A stretch of 64,000 bases of DNA, from NCBI GenBank assembly GCA_964022665.1, contig CAXIDF010000002.1, positions 1 to 64,000 on the forward strand, in the 5' to 3' direction. Below are positions 1-8,589 of the stretch, one piece after another. The position numbers and the translations under genes were made by a program. The stretch's first letter is position 1. Each line of letters starts with the position of its first letter. The notes below the pieces were generated by a model, which ran no database searches, was not told the origin of the DNA, and worked only from the letters and a program-made list of their open reading frames with translations. This DNA comes from Haliea sp964022665. Its GTDB lineage: Bacteria; Pseudomonadota; Gammaproteobacteria; Pseudomonadales; Halieaceae.

Positions 1-1178
1 CCGGTCCCTGCCAGTAACTCCGTCTGATCGTAGCCGTCAAGGTAGACCTTGAATTCCTTGTTACCTGCGCGATGACCGGTCAGCAGCTTTTCCTTGATCG
101 CGGGCTCACCAACGGCACTCAACAGCGTGGGCAGCCAGTCGAGGTGGGAGAATACGTCGTTGATCACGGTTCCGGGTTCAACCACACCGGGCCAGCGAAT
201 CATGGCGGGCACGCGGAAGCCTCCTTCCCAGGTCGAGCCCTTTTCGCCGCGAAACGGCTCTACTCCCGCGTCGGGATAGGTGTTGGTCTGGGCACCATTA
301 TCTGTCGAGTAAACGACAATCGTGTCGTCCGCGATCCCCAGCTCCTCGAGCTTGTCCAGTAGTTGGCCCACATGGTGGTCGTGTTCCATAAGCCCGTCGG
401 CATACAAGCCATGCCCCGAGGCACCCTCCCATTTGGGCGCGAGACGCGTCCAGACATGCATTCGGGTAGCGTTGAACCAGACAAAAAACGGCTTGTCGTC
501 CCGGTTGGCCCTGTTCATGAAGTCCAGCGCGGCATCAGTAAACTCCTGGTCAACCGTCTCCATGCGCTTGCGATTCAGGGGGCCGGTATCCTCGATACGG
601 CCATCAGCGTAGGAACGAATGACCCCACGCGGAGCGAAGCGCTTGCGGAAATCCGGATCCTTCGGGTAGAAGTAGGTTTCCGGCTCCTCCTCGGCATTAA
701 GGTGGTATAGATTGCCAAAAAATTCATCGAAGCCATGATTACTAGGCAGGTACTCATCCTTGTCACCCAGATGGTTCTTGCCGAACTGGCCTGTTGCGTA
801 CCCGTGCGGCTTGAGCAATTCGGCGATGGTAGGGTCTTCCGCCTGCAGGCCGATTTCGGCACCCGGCAACCCGACTTTCAACAGCCCGGTGCGCAAGGGG
901 TGCTGGCCCGTGATAAATGCCGAACGCCCGGCGGTACAGCTCTGCTCGCCGTAGTAGTCAGTAAAGCGCGCCCCCTGCTGCGCGATGCGGTCAATATTCG
1001 GCGTGCTTCCTCCAAGCATGCCCTGGTGGTAGGCGCTGAGGTTCGACCAGCCGATGTCGTCACCCCATATCACCAGGATATTGGGTTTTTTCGCGGCCGC
1101 ACTCACCGAGCAAACGCCGAGCAGCAATACAGCCGCCAGCAGTCGGGTGGCATAACGGATCGGATTGTGCTCGCTCAT
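1..1178 (-). CDS. Secreted sulfatase (arylsulfatase family), 3' end cut by window edge
   Basis: Hydrolyses sulfate esters, probably in the periplasm. About 392 residues are visible and the C-terminus lies outside the window. An N-terminal signal peptide (hydrophobic run ~11-28 ending SAAA) precedes the sulfatase core opening KPNILVIWGDD, whose paired Asp (D40, D41) bind the metal. The formylglycine site is CTAGR at 81-85, so it is a cysteine-type enzyme with Ala instead of Pro at the third position, and it needs a maturase encoded elsewhere. Later KNHLGD and STDNGA segments fit the family. The ATG at 1178 follows a strong GAGGTG ribosome site. The substrate cannot be told; algal polysaccharide or sulfated steroid would both suit the setting. 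Confidence 0.9.
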   Translation of the reverse strand, partial: MSEHNPIRYATRLLAAVLLLGVCSVSAAAKKPNILVIWGDDIGWSNLSAYHQGMLGGSTPNIDRIAQQGARFTDYYGEQSCTAGRSAFITGQHPLRTGLLKVGLPGAEIGLQAEDPTIAELLKPHGYATGQFGKNHLGDKDEYLPSNHGFDEFFGNLYHLNAEEEPETYFYPKDPDFRKRFAPRGVIRSYADGRIEDTGPLNRKRMETVDQEFTDAALDFMNRANRDDKPFFVWFNATRMHVWTRLAPKWEGASGHGLYADGLMEHDHHVGQLLDKLEELGIADDTIVVYSTDNGAQTNTYPDAGVEPFRGEKGSTWEGGFRVPAMIRWPGVVEPGTVINDVFSHLDWLPTLLSAVGEPAIKEKLLTGHRAGNKEFKVYLDGYDQTELLAGT

Positions 1179-1335
1179 GTAAATCACCTCGGGTCAAAGA
1201 ACACCGGCATTAGCGCACGATCGCCCCCACGTTGCCACTGCGCAACAGGAATCCACCGCAACAGCACAAATACGCAAACCCGTCACTACGGCACGCTGCC
1301 ACGCGGCACAGCGGCCGCGGGCAGCCCTTAGCGCA

Positions 1336-1363
1336 TTACGCGGGACAAAGGAATTGCTACAAT
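1336..1363 (+). promoter_or_regulatory. Candidate extended -10 promoter for the S10 peptidase gene
   Basis: TGCTACAAT (1355-1363) is an extended -10 element, with a weak -35-like TTACGC at 1336-1341 (16 bases between hexamers). It lies about 30 bases before the ATG at 1394. The rest of the 215-base divergent gap with the sulfatase gene shows nothing else I recognise. Confidence 0.4.
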
Positions 1364-1393
1364 CGTCCCCGTCAAACTGGAAGGAAATATGCT

Positions 1394-2926
1394 ATGAAAT
1401 TGCTGTCGCCCAACCGCATTGCCCTGCTGCTGTCCCTGTGCCTCGGCGCCACGCTGCTGCCGCAGGCGGTGACGGCGGAAGAAAATACCGCCAATACACC
1501 ACCGGAGGCCGCTGCAATTCCCGCACCTCTGCATGCGGAGGCCCGCGGGCGGGTGCGCATTGATGGCAAGAACATTGATTACCGGGCAACAGCCGGCACC
1601 CTGGAAATGAAGAACGATGACGGTGAGGTGATTGCGCATTACGGCTACACCGCCTACGTGCAGGAGGGCGCGGACTCCCGCACCCGGCCGCTGCTGTTTG
1701 CCTACAACGGTGGGCCGGGCTCCGCATCCATGTGGCTGCACATGGGCATACTGGGCCCCCAGCGCACCGTGGTGGAAGACACGGCCTTCACCACCCAGGG
1801 TCCCTTTCGCTATGCCAATAATGAGTACAGCATTCTCGACCGAGCCGACCTGGTCATGATCGACCCCGTCGGAACCGGGTTTTCGCGTGCGGTCGGCAAA
1901 GGCAAGAGTGAAGACTTCTGGGGGGTGAGCAACGACATCCGCACCGTGTCCGACTTCATCGCACGCTATGTCACCGCCCACGGTCGCTGGACTTCACCCA
2001 AGTACCTGCTCGGCGAAAGCTATGGCGGCATACGCAGTGGTGGTGTCGCCTGGGACCTGCTCAGCCGTCACAGCATTGCCCTGGACGGGGTGGCACTGGT
2101 GTCACCCTACATGGATTATGTGGCGGGCAATGCGGGCACCCCGAACGACCTGCCCTACGTCAACTACCTGTCCACGTATGCAGCGACGGCCTGGTATCAC
2201 GGCGTCAGCGAATACCGCCCCGAAACCCTGGAGGAAATGGTGGCGGAAGCGGAGCGCTTCGCCATGGAAGAGTATGCACCGCTGCTGCTACAGGGGCACG
2301 CCGCCAGTGCGTCTGCTCGGCAGAACGTGTTGCAGGGCCTGCAGCGATTCACCGGCATCAGCGCCGACTACTGGGAGCGGGCCAACCTGCGCATCGACGA
2401 GGCGCGCTTTGCCAAGGAATTGCTGCGCGCCAAACGCAAGACCGTGGGACGCATTGATTCGCGCTTCGTCGGCGATGCCATAAACCACGTGGCGGAAGAT
2501 TTTTCCTACGATCCCTTCTTCCCCGCGGTGGGCCCTGCCTTTGTCGCCACCTTCAACGACTACTACCGTGAAGTTGTCGGGGTCAAAACCGACATGACCT
2601 ATGTGACTTCCGCGGGCCTGTGGCGGGACTGGAAGCAGGAACACACCCACCCGGGTCCTGTGGGCACGCAACCCGTGGGCAATACTGCGGTCGACCTGGC
2701 CTACGCGATGACCCAGAACCCCCATATGCGCGTGCTGGTCCAGCAGGGCTACTACGACCTCGCCACCCCGCTAGGTGCCACACGACACTTTCTGCAACAT
2801 ATCGACCTGCCCGAAACGCTGCGCAACAACATCACCGAGGCCTACTACGAAGCGGGCCACATGATGTACCTGCACCCACCGTCCATGGCCCGGTTCAAGG
2901 ACGACCTGGCGAGTTTCATTCGCTAG
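1394..2926 (+). CDS. Secreted serine carboxypeptidase-like protein (peptidase family S10)
   Basis: Predicted exported serine peptidase of 510 residues that would release C-terminal amino acids from peptides. A signal peptide covers ~1-28 (hydrophobic run LLLSLCLG, cut near TAEE). S10 landmarks are in order: NGGPGS (105-110), the nucleophile loop GESYGG with Ser209, Asp455 in GYYDLATP, and His489 in EAGHMMYLH, so the triad is complete. An upstream in-frame extension to 1232 is open, but the ATG at 1394 has a purine-rich AAGGAAAT ahead of it and begins the signal peptide. It converges on ygfX with a 4-base overlap at the stops. Bacterial S10 proteins are poorly characterised, so the substrate is unknown. 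Confidence 0.85.
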   Translation: MKLLSPNRIALLLSLCLGATLLPQAVTAEENTANTPPEAAAIPAPLHAEARGRVRIDGKNIDYRATAGTLEMKNDDGEVIAHYGYTAYVQEGADSRTRPLLFAYNGGPGSASMWLHMGILGPQRTVVEDTAFTTQGPFRYANNEYSILDRADLVMIDPVGTGFSRAVGKGKSEDFWGVSNDIRTVSDFIARYVTAHGRWTSPKYLLGESYGGIRSGGVAWDLLSRHSIALDGVALVSPYMDYVAGNAGTPNDLPYVNYLSTYAATAWYHGVSEYRPETLEEMVAEAERFAMEEYAPLLLQGHAASASARQNVLQGLQRFTGISADYWERANLRIDEARFAKELLRAKRKTVGRIDSRFVGDAINHVAEDFSYDPFFPAVGPAFVATFNDYYREVVGVKTDMTYVTSAGLWRDWKQEHTHPGPVGTQPVGNTAVDLAYAMTQNPHMRVLVQQGYYDLATPLGATRHFLQHIDLPETLRNNITEAYYEAGHMMYLHPPSMARFKDDLASFIR

Positions 2927-3351
2927 CGGCGGCCCTGCACCAGCCACCAGCGGCGCAGTGCGCGGTAGTCGGCGTCGCTGAAATCCGCCGACCAGAGCCA
3001 TAGGCTCTGGCTTCGCTGGCGGCCCAAAGGTATCCATTGCAGCACACACACGCGCGACAGCAACACGCTGTGAGCGGTGATGGCAATCGGCGCCAGCGCA
3101 CCGCGCGGCGAGCTGCTCAGCCAGCACTGGCTACCGTGAATTTCCAGCTGCCAGTGGTAACTGGCGGCGGGCATGCCTGCGCGCGAAACGCCTACCCACA
3201 ACGGCAATGCCAGCAACGCGTACGGGCCGTAACCGCGTGCGGCCACTTCGGCAATGGCCAGCAACAGGCACAAGCACAGCAGGCACCAGGCCGGACGTGG
3301 GCGTCGATCAGTCCAGGTCAGGACGAGTAAAGGTGAGTATGCTGCGGACAA
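2923..3351 (-). CDS. ygfX: YgfX-family inner-membrane protein
   Basis: Small membrane protein of about 142 residues. Two hydrophobic stretches near residues 21-38 and 40-53 match the double-spanning N-terminal part of YgfX, followed by a soluble Trp-rich tail. In Enterobacteria ygfX follows sdhE and the protein (also called CptA) has been linked to cell-division/cytoskeleton toxicity and to membrane recruitment with SdhE; whether that holds here is unknown. Sequence conservation is low, so position carries much of the call. The first usable start is a TTG at 3351, 44 bases inside sdhE, implying translational coupling. Confidence 0.65.
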   Translation of the reverse strand: MSAAYSPLLVLTWTDRRPRPAWCLLCLCLLLAIAEVAARGYGPYALLALPLWVGVSRAGMPAASYHWQLEIHGSQCWLSSSPRGALAPIAITAHSVLLSRVCVLQWIPLGRQRSQSLWLWSADFSDADYRALRRWWLVQGRR

Positions 3352-3568
3352 TAGCGGCCAGCTCCGGATCGTCGGGCATTTCCCTGCTCAGGAACCAGCC
3401 GAACAACTCCTGATCCTCGCAGAGCATCAGTTGCCGGTAGCGCTCGCGGTCGATGGCATCGAGCTGGGGGTAGCACTGGTTGACGAAGGGCTCCAGCACC
3501 AGGTCAAGCTCCAGCATGCCGCGCCGACTGGCCCAGCGCATGCGATTGTGTTCTTCCGTGTCGAGCAT
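3308..3568 (-). CDS. sdhE: SdhE, FAD assembly factor for succinate dehydrogenase
   Basis: An 86-residue cytosolic helper that promotes covalent flavin attachment to SdhA. The conserved surface motif appears as RRGM near residues 14-17, followed by LELD and the typical five-helix pattern ending in VRSILTF. Family members are usually 80-95 residues. ATG 3568 was chosen; another in-frame ATG at 3580 would add four residues. It is transcribed with ygfX and divergently from ygfZ, the usual arrangement. Confidence 0.9.
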   Translation of the reverse strand: MLDTEEHNRMRWASRRGMLELDLVLEPFVNQCYPQLDAIDRERYRQLMLCEDQELFGWFLSREMPDDPELAAIVRSILTFTRPDLD

Positions 3569-3580
3569 GACAGCCCCCAT

Positions 3581-3679
3581 GCAGTACGCAAACATCAAAA
3601 ACCGCTATTATAGCGTGCCGCCGCCACGCAAGGCTAAGCCGTGGCCGTTTTACATCGCACAAGAGGCGCAGGAGGTACC
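3581..3679. promoter_or_regulatory. Divergent sdhE / ygfZ promoter region
   Basis: The palindrome CGCTATTATAGCG (3603-3615) contains a consensus TATAAT on the minus strand (3607-3612) and TATTAT on the plus strand, so it could serve either gene. No convincing -35 was seen. The ygfZ ribosome site AGGAGG lies just inside the right edge. Confidence 0.4.
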
Positions 3680-4651
3680 GTGTCAGATAAGCAGAACACC
3701 CACAGCAGCGCCGCAGGGCTGTCCCTGACCCGGCTGCAATCGGAAGCGCTACTGGAGGTGAGCGGACCCGATGCCGTGAGCTTCCTGCACAACCAGGCCA
3801 GCTGTGATATTCGACAGCTCAACACCGGCCGGGCGTGCTACGGCAGCTTTTGCAATCCGCAGGGACGCGTGCTGGCCGACTTTATCGCCCTCTCGGTCAC
3901 GGCCGACACCATACTGTTGCGCCTGCAGCGGGATATTCTTGCGCGCACACTGGAGAGCCTCGGTCGGTTTGCCGTGTTTTCCAAAGTCACGCTGCGCGAT
4001 GCCACGGAGGACTGGCAGCTGTTGGGGCTTCAGGGGGAGAACTGGCAGGCAGCCCTGCGCGGGCACGTCGCCGAATTCCCTGAAGACGCTCTGGACTGGA
4101 CGGCAGCGCCTGGAATCCTGCTGCTGCGACCGACTACCGACCCGCAGTCCCTTGAGCTCTGGGTGCGCGTGGCGGCAGAGGGGGCGCTGCCAGAAGCGCT
4201 CATGACGCAGAGCACTTCACAGCCGGACGAAGATATGTGGCAAGCCGCCAACCTGCGTCAGGGCATTGCGCGGCTGCAGGCAACCACCAGCGGAGAGTTC
4301 CTGCCACAACAGCTGAACTACGACCTCTGCGGGCACATCAACTTCCGCAAGGGCTGCTACCCCGGGCAGGAAGTGATCGCGCGCATGCACTACAAGGGCA
4401 AGGCCAAGCGTCGCATGCTGCTTATGACTCTCCCCGCCGGCGCCAGGCTGCAGGCAGGTGCCCCCGTGTACCGCGCCGGCCAGGACCAGGCCGCGGGTGC
4501 CGTGATCAATACGGCACTGGCGAGCAACGAAGAGCGCCTGGCGCTGGTGACAACAACCGCAACAGCCGCCGAAGACGGCCTCTACACGGCCCCCGAAGCC
4601 AGCGTCCCGTTGCAGGTGCTGACGCTACCCTATTCGGTACCGTTTGGTTGA
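3680..4651 (+). CDS. ygfZ: YgfZ, folate-binding Fe-S/tRNA modification factor
   Basis: A 323-residue protein of the GcvT-like family that uses tetrahydrofolate to support iron-sulfur enzymes such as MiaB. The family signature KGCYPGQE is at 224-231, with the essential Cys at 226. The N-terminal domain shows the expected SFLHNQASCDI and NPQGRVLADF segments. The chosen start is GTG 3680, directly after a consensus AGGAGG; the frame is open back to 3641 but has no ribosome site there. The gene runs convergent to ung and overlaps its 3' end by 22 bases. Confidence 0.92.
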   Translation: MSDKQNTHSSAAGLSLTRLQSEALLEVSGPDAVSFLHNQASCDIRQLNTGRACYGSFCNPQGRVLADFIALSVTADTILLRLQRDILARTLESLGRFAVFSKVTLRDATEDWQLLGLQGENWQAALRGHVAEFPEDALDWTAAPGILLLRPTTDPQSLELWVRVAAEGALPEALMTQSTSQPDEDMWQAANLRQGIARLQATTSGEFLPQQLNYDLCGHINFRKGCYPGQEVIARMHYKGKAKRRMLLMTLPAGARLQAGAPVYRAGQDQAAGAVINTALASNEERLALVTTTATAAEDGLYTAPEASVPLQVLTLPYSVPFG

Positions 4652-5331
4652 GGCGGAAGCTGCCAGTCGACGGGGGCCTGGCCGTGTGCCGCCAACCACG
4701 CATTCGCTGCACTGAAGTGTCCACAGCCGATAAAGCCGCGGTACGCGCTCAGCGGTGAGGGGTGTGGGGCCGTGAGCACACAGTGACGCTCGCGGTCTAT
4801 CGCGGCGCCCTTGCGCTGGGCGTAGCTGCCCCACAGCATGAAGACAACGCCGCTACGCTGGCGGTTGACCAGCTCCACCACCCGGTCAGTGAACTGCTCC
4901 CATCCCTTGCCCTGGTGTGAGGCCGCGCGGCCTGCCGCGACCGTCAGTACGCTGTTCAGCAGCAGCACGCCCTGATCGGCCCAGCGGGTGAGGCTACCGT
5001 GTGCCGGCCGCGCAATGCCGAGGTCACGCTCGATCTCCTTAAAGATATTCTGCAGGGATGGTGGCGTAGCAACGCCCGGTCGCACAGAGAAACACAGGCC
5101 GTGAGCCTGACCGGGGCCGTGATACGGGTCCTGACCAAGAATAACGACCCGGGTATGCTCCAGCGGGGTGTGGGCAAACGCGTTGAAGATTTCCGCGCCG
5201 GGGGGAAAAACCTGCACACCGGCGGCTTTCTCCGCACCCAGAAACGCCCTGAGTTCGCGCATATAGGGCTTTTCGAACTCAGGCGCCAGGTGCTTCAGCC
5301 AGCTCGCTTCAAGCTGTATCGAAGCAGCCAC
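4630..5331 (-). CDS. ung: Uracil-DNA glycosylase, family 1
   Basis: Removes uracil from DNA to start base-excision repair. It has 233 residues with the water-activating loop GQDPYHG at 66-72 (catalytic Asp68) and the minor-groove loop HPSPLS beginning at His190. The start is GTG 5331, only 3 bases after the stop of the cofCGH fusion and with no clear ribosome site of its own, so it probably depends on translation from the upstream F420 genes. No functional link between uracil repair and F420 is known to me. Confidence 0.95.
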   Translation of the reverse strand: MAASIQLEASWLKHLAPEFEKPYMRELRAFLGAEKAAGVQVFPPGAEIFNAFAHTPLEHTRVVILGQDPYHGPGQAHGLCFSVRPGVATPPSLQNIFKEIERDLGIARPAHGSLTRWADQGVLLLNSVLTVAAGRAASHQGKGWEQFTDRVVELVNRQRSGVVFMLWGSYAQRKGAAIDRERHCVLTAPHPSPLSAYRGFIGCGHFSAANAWLAAHGQAPVDWQLPPQPNGTE

Positions 5332-5334
5332 GGC

Positions 5335-8300
5335 TCAGTTGCAGGCCGCCATCATCACCACCTGCTCCGGCGGCATAGCGGCAGGGACATCGACGTGCGG
5401 CAAGAGCCGTTTATCCCGGGCATGCTTGCCTGCATCCGCGTTCTCTATGGGCACCAGGGGAATCGCCCGGTTGGCCACGGTGCGCCGCTCGGCGGCGGCA
5501 TCGCCGTACAGCGTGGTGCGCAAGCGGGGATTGCGACCCACCGCGTGAATCCGCGCCTCCATGACATCCGGTGCCCACTCCTGTCCGTGCGCGGCGCCGG
5601 CAGCACGGGTAATGCTCTCGTTCATCAGCGTGCCACCGAGGTCGTTGGCGCCAGCATTCAGGCACACATCCACCCCCGCCTCGCCCATTTTCACCCAGGA
5701 CGCCTGAATGTTGTCGATGAAGCCGTTCAGCACCAGCCGCGAGACCGCATGCATCAGCACCGCCTCGCGGAAGGTGGGGCCGCGACGGGCCTTGCCACGC
5801 AGGTACATGGGGGCCTCCATGTGCACAAACGGTAGCGGCACCAGTTCGGTAAACCCTCCCGTACGGGCCTGTACAGCGCGTAGCTGCAACAGGTGGCGCG
5901 CCCAGTGCTGCGGTTGCTCTATATGACCGTACATGATGGTGGCTGTGGTACGAAACCCGAGGCTGTGGGCCGTCTCCATCACCTCCAGCCACTGCGCGGT
6001 ATTCAGCTTGTCCGGGCATAGCGTGGCGCGCACATCGTCATCGAGGATTTCCGCCGCAGTGCCCGGCAGAGTGCCGAGGCCCGCCACCTTCAGCTGGCGC
6101 AGGTAATCCACCAGGGCCAGGCCCAGGGTCGCCGCCCCCTGCCACACCTCCAGCGGGGAGAATGCATGAATATGCATATCAGGCGTGGCGGCGCGCACCG
6201 TGGCCAGAATATCCAGATACGTCTGGCCGGTGTAGGCCGGGTGGATGCCCCCCTGCATGCACACTTCGGTGGCACCTCGCGCCCACGCCTCGCGACAGCG
6301 CCGAGCGATCTCCGGGGCGCTGATATCATAGGGACGGCCGCGTAGCTCTTCCGTGTGCTTGCCCTTGGAGAAGGCGCAGAACTGGCACTTGAAATAACAG
6401 ACATTGGTGTAGTTGATGTTGCGGTTGATGACGTAGCTCACGTCATCACCACAGCGCGCGCGACGCAGGCGATCGGCGGCGTCCACCACAAAACGGAACT
6501 CTGCGCCGCGCGCCGCGAACAACCGCACCACATCGGCCTCACCGAGCGGCTCCTCGCGCTCGCAACGCTCCACCACCGCGCGCAGCTCGGATGACACCGC
6601 AAAGGCACTCTGCGGCGCCGACAGCAACTCGGCCTCAACCGCGGGCAACGGCGCCTCCTCACCGGGCACCCAGCCATCGCGCCGCGCAAACCCGCCTGCA
6701 TCCTGCTGCCTCAGCACCGGGGTTCGCAGCGCCGGGTCCAGCCACTGTTCCGGTTGCTGCACATACGCAGGGTAGATGGTGAGCCGTTGTTCCAGAAACT
6801 TGCCCGCCGCCGCGGTTTCCCGCGCGAGGTGCTCAAGGTGTGGCCAGGGCGCTTCTGGATTGACGTGGTCCGGCGTAACCGGTGATACGCCACCCCAATC
6901 ATTAATGCCGGCCGCAAGCAACTGCGGCAACACGCCGGGGCTGAGATTGGGCGGCGCCTGCAGGTTCATGCTGGCGCCGAAAATAATGCGCGCCACCGCC
7001 AGGGTCCAGAGCAGGTCTTCAAGGTCGGGCTCTGGCGCGCGGGCCATAAGGGTGCCGGGCTTGGCGCGGAAGTTCTGGACGATCACCTCCTGCAGGTGCC
7101 CGTACTGCTCGTGCACGCGGCGCAGAGCGAGCAGAGACTCGATGCGTTCACGGCGCGTTTCACCGATGCCAATCAGAATACCGGAGGTAAATGGCACGGC
7201 AGCCTCACCGGCCAACTGCAGGGTGCGCAGACGTTCCGCGGGTAACTTGTCCGGGGAACCGTAGTGCGGCATCCCCTTCGCACACAGACGCTCGGAAGCG
7301 GATTCCAGCATGATGCCCATGGAGGCGCTGACGGGGCGCAGCGCCGCGATTTCCTCTGCGGTCATGCAGCCCGCATTGATATGTGGCAACAGGCCGGTTT
7401 CTTCCAGAATGCGCCCGGCCACATGAGCCACGTATTCCAGCGTGGTGGCAAAGCCCATCTCGGCGAGCGCCTCGCGCGCGGCGCGGTAGCGCAATTCGGG
7501 TTTCTCACCCAAGGTCAGCAACGCCTCCTGGCAACCCTGGGCAGCGCCCTCCCGGCACAGCGCCAGAACCTCATCCACGCTGAGATAGGGTGAGGCAACC
7601 TGCTTCGGTGTCGTCGCGAAGGTGCAGTAATGGCAGACGTCCCGGCACAGCCGCGTGAGCGGCACGAAGACCTTGCGCGAGTAGGTCACCACATGTCCGT
7701 GCCCGCGATCGCGCAGCTCACCCGCCAGCGCCACGAGGTCGGAGGTGTCAGTACATTCAGCCAGGGACAGGCAGTCCGCTTCGGCGGGCAGTACACCCGT
7801 CATCAACTCGGCTCGCAGGGCTGCCAGGCCGAAGCGCGCCGGGGCACAGCCTTCTGCGCTGCCGCGAAGATGCGCCGAGGCGTATTGCGTCAGCCAGTTG
7901 CGAGTGCGTGCGCCCGGCTCTGTTTCTACTGAGGCGCACAGACGCTCGATATCCACCGGGGTATCAATGTCACGTGCCAGGCCGGCACGCAGTAACGCGC
8001 CCGTCGCAAGCTGCTGCGCACGCGCCCAGCCCAGATGCAGCGCGCAGGAGCCCGCACCAAAAGCAAACTGCGGCGCCAGCCCGGCCCTGAACAGCATCAG
8101 GTTGGTGCCAGTACCTGCTTCATCGCTGCCGACAAGCAGGCCACTGGCAGCCTCCGGGCGCGCCAGCGCCGCGTCGATATCAGCCTCCCTGAGGAAAGGC
8201 AGGTCGGCGTGCATGACCATCAACAGGGCATCGGGATCCTGCAATTCCGAACGCAAGCGCTGACAGGCGGCGGTGAGTACCTGATTCAGTGCCTGCAAGG

Positions 8301-8589
8301 GAGAAGATGCCATCGCGCTGCTGGCCGCGGAGCCAGCGGTGACCGCCAGCAAGCCGGCCTCCGACCACAGTCGCGCCTTGTCCACCGTCACCAGCGTCGC
8401 TGCTTCCGGTTCATCGGAGATCACGGTAATCGAGGCCACTGCAGGGTGTGCCGCCAGAACGGCCAGCACATCACCCGCCATCGCCAGCACCAGGTCGCGA
8501 CGCTGCACCGGCGCCAGGGTCTCAGCGAGACGGCTCTTCGCCGTGTCCAGACCCTTCAACGGCAGAACCACGTGCACCTGTGTGATCAC
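5335..8589 (-). CDS. Three-domain F420 synthesis protein: CofC + CofG + CofH
   Basis: One 1084-residue polypeptide carrying three steps of coenzyme F420 synthesis. Residues ~1-220 are CofC guanylyltransferase (PLKGLDTAKSRLAE at 10-23, MHADLPF at 126-132, GAGSCALHLG, DIDTPVDI), which activates a phospho-acid with GTP. Residues ~250-640 are CofG, a radical-SAM FO synthase half with its cluster motif at Cys315, Cys319 and Cys322. Residues ~670-1060 are CofH, the second half, with Cys731, Cys735 and Cys738. All key motifs are intact. CofG-CofH fusion is known as actinobacterial FbiC; an added N-terminal CofC is unusual. The GTG start at 8589 has GGAG at good spacing and overlaps the cofD stop as GTGA. 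Confidence 0.93.
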   Translation of the reverse strand: MITQVHVVLPLKGLDTAKSRLAETLAPVQRRDLVLAMAGDVLAVLAAHPAVASITVISDEPEAATLVTVDKARLWSEAGLLAVTAGSAASSAMASSPLQALNQVLTAACQRLRSELQDPDALLMVMHADLPFLREADIDAALARPEAASGLLVGSDEAGTGTNLMLFRAGLAPQFAFGAGSCALHLGWARAQQLATGALLRAGLARDIDTPVDIERLCASVETEPGARTRNWLTQYASAHLRGSAEGCAPARFGLAALRAELMTGVLPAEADCLSLAECTDTSDLVALAGELRDRGHGHVVTYSRKVFVPLTRLCRDVCHYCTFATTPKQVASPYLSVDEVLALCREGAAQGCQEALLTLGEKPELRYRAAREALAEMGFATTLEYVAHVAGRILEETGLLPHINAGCMTAEEIAALRPVSASMGIMLESASERLCAKGMPHYGSPDKLPAERLRTLQLAGEAAVPFTSGILIGIGETRRERIESLLALRRVHEQYGHLQEVIVQNFRAKPGTLMARAPEPDLEDLLWTLAVARIIFGASMNLQAPPNLSPGVLPQLLAAGINDWGGVSPVTPDHVNPEAPWPHLEHLARETAAAGKFLEQRLTIYPAYVQQPEQWLDPALRTPVLRQQDAGGFARRDGWVPGEEAPLPAVEAELLSAPQSAFAVSSELRAVVERCEREEPLGEADVVRLFAARGAEFRFVVDAADRLRRARCGDDVSYVINRNINYTNVCYFKCQFCAFSKGKHTEELRGRPYDISAPEIARRCREAWARGATEVCMQGGIHPAYTGQTYLDILATVRAATPDMHIHAFSPLEVWQGAATLGLALVDYLRQLKVAGLGTLPGTAAEILDDDVRATLCPDKLNTAQWLEVMETAHSLGFRTTATIMYGHIEQPQHWARHLLQLRAVQARTGGFTELVPLPFVHMEAPMYLRGKARRGPTFREAVLMHAVSRLVLNGFIDNIQASWVKMGEAGVDVCLNAGANDLGGTLMNESITRAAGAAHGQEWAPDVMEARIHAVGRNPRLRTTLYGDAAAERRTVANRAIPLVPIENADAGKHARDKRLLPHVDVPAAMPPEQVVMMAACN

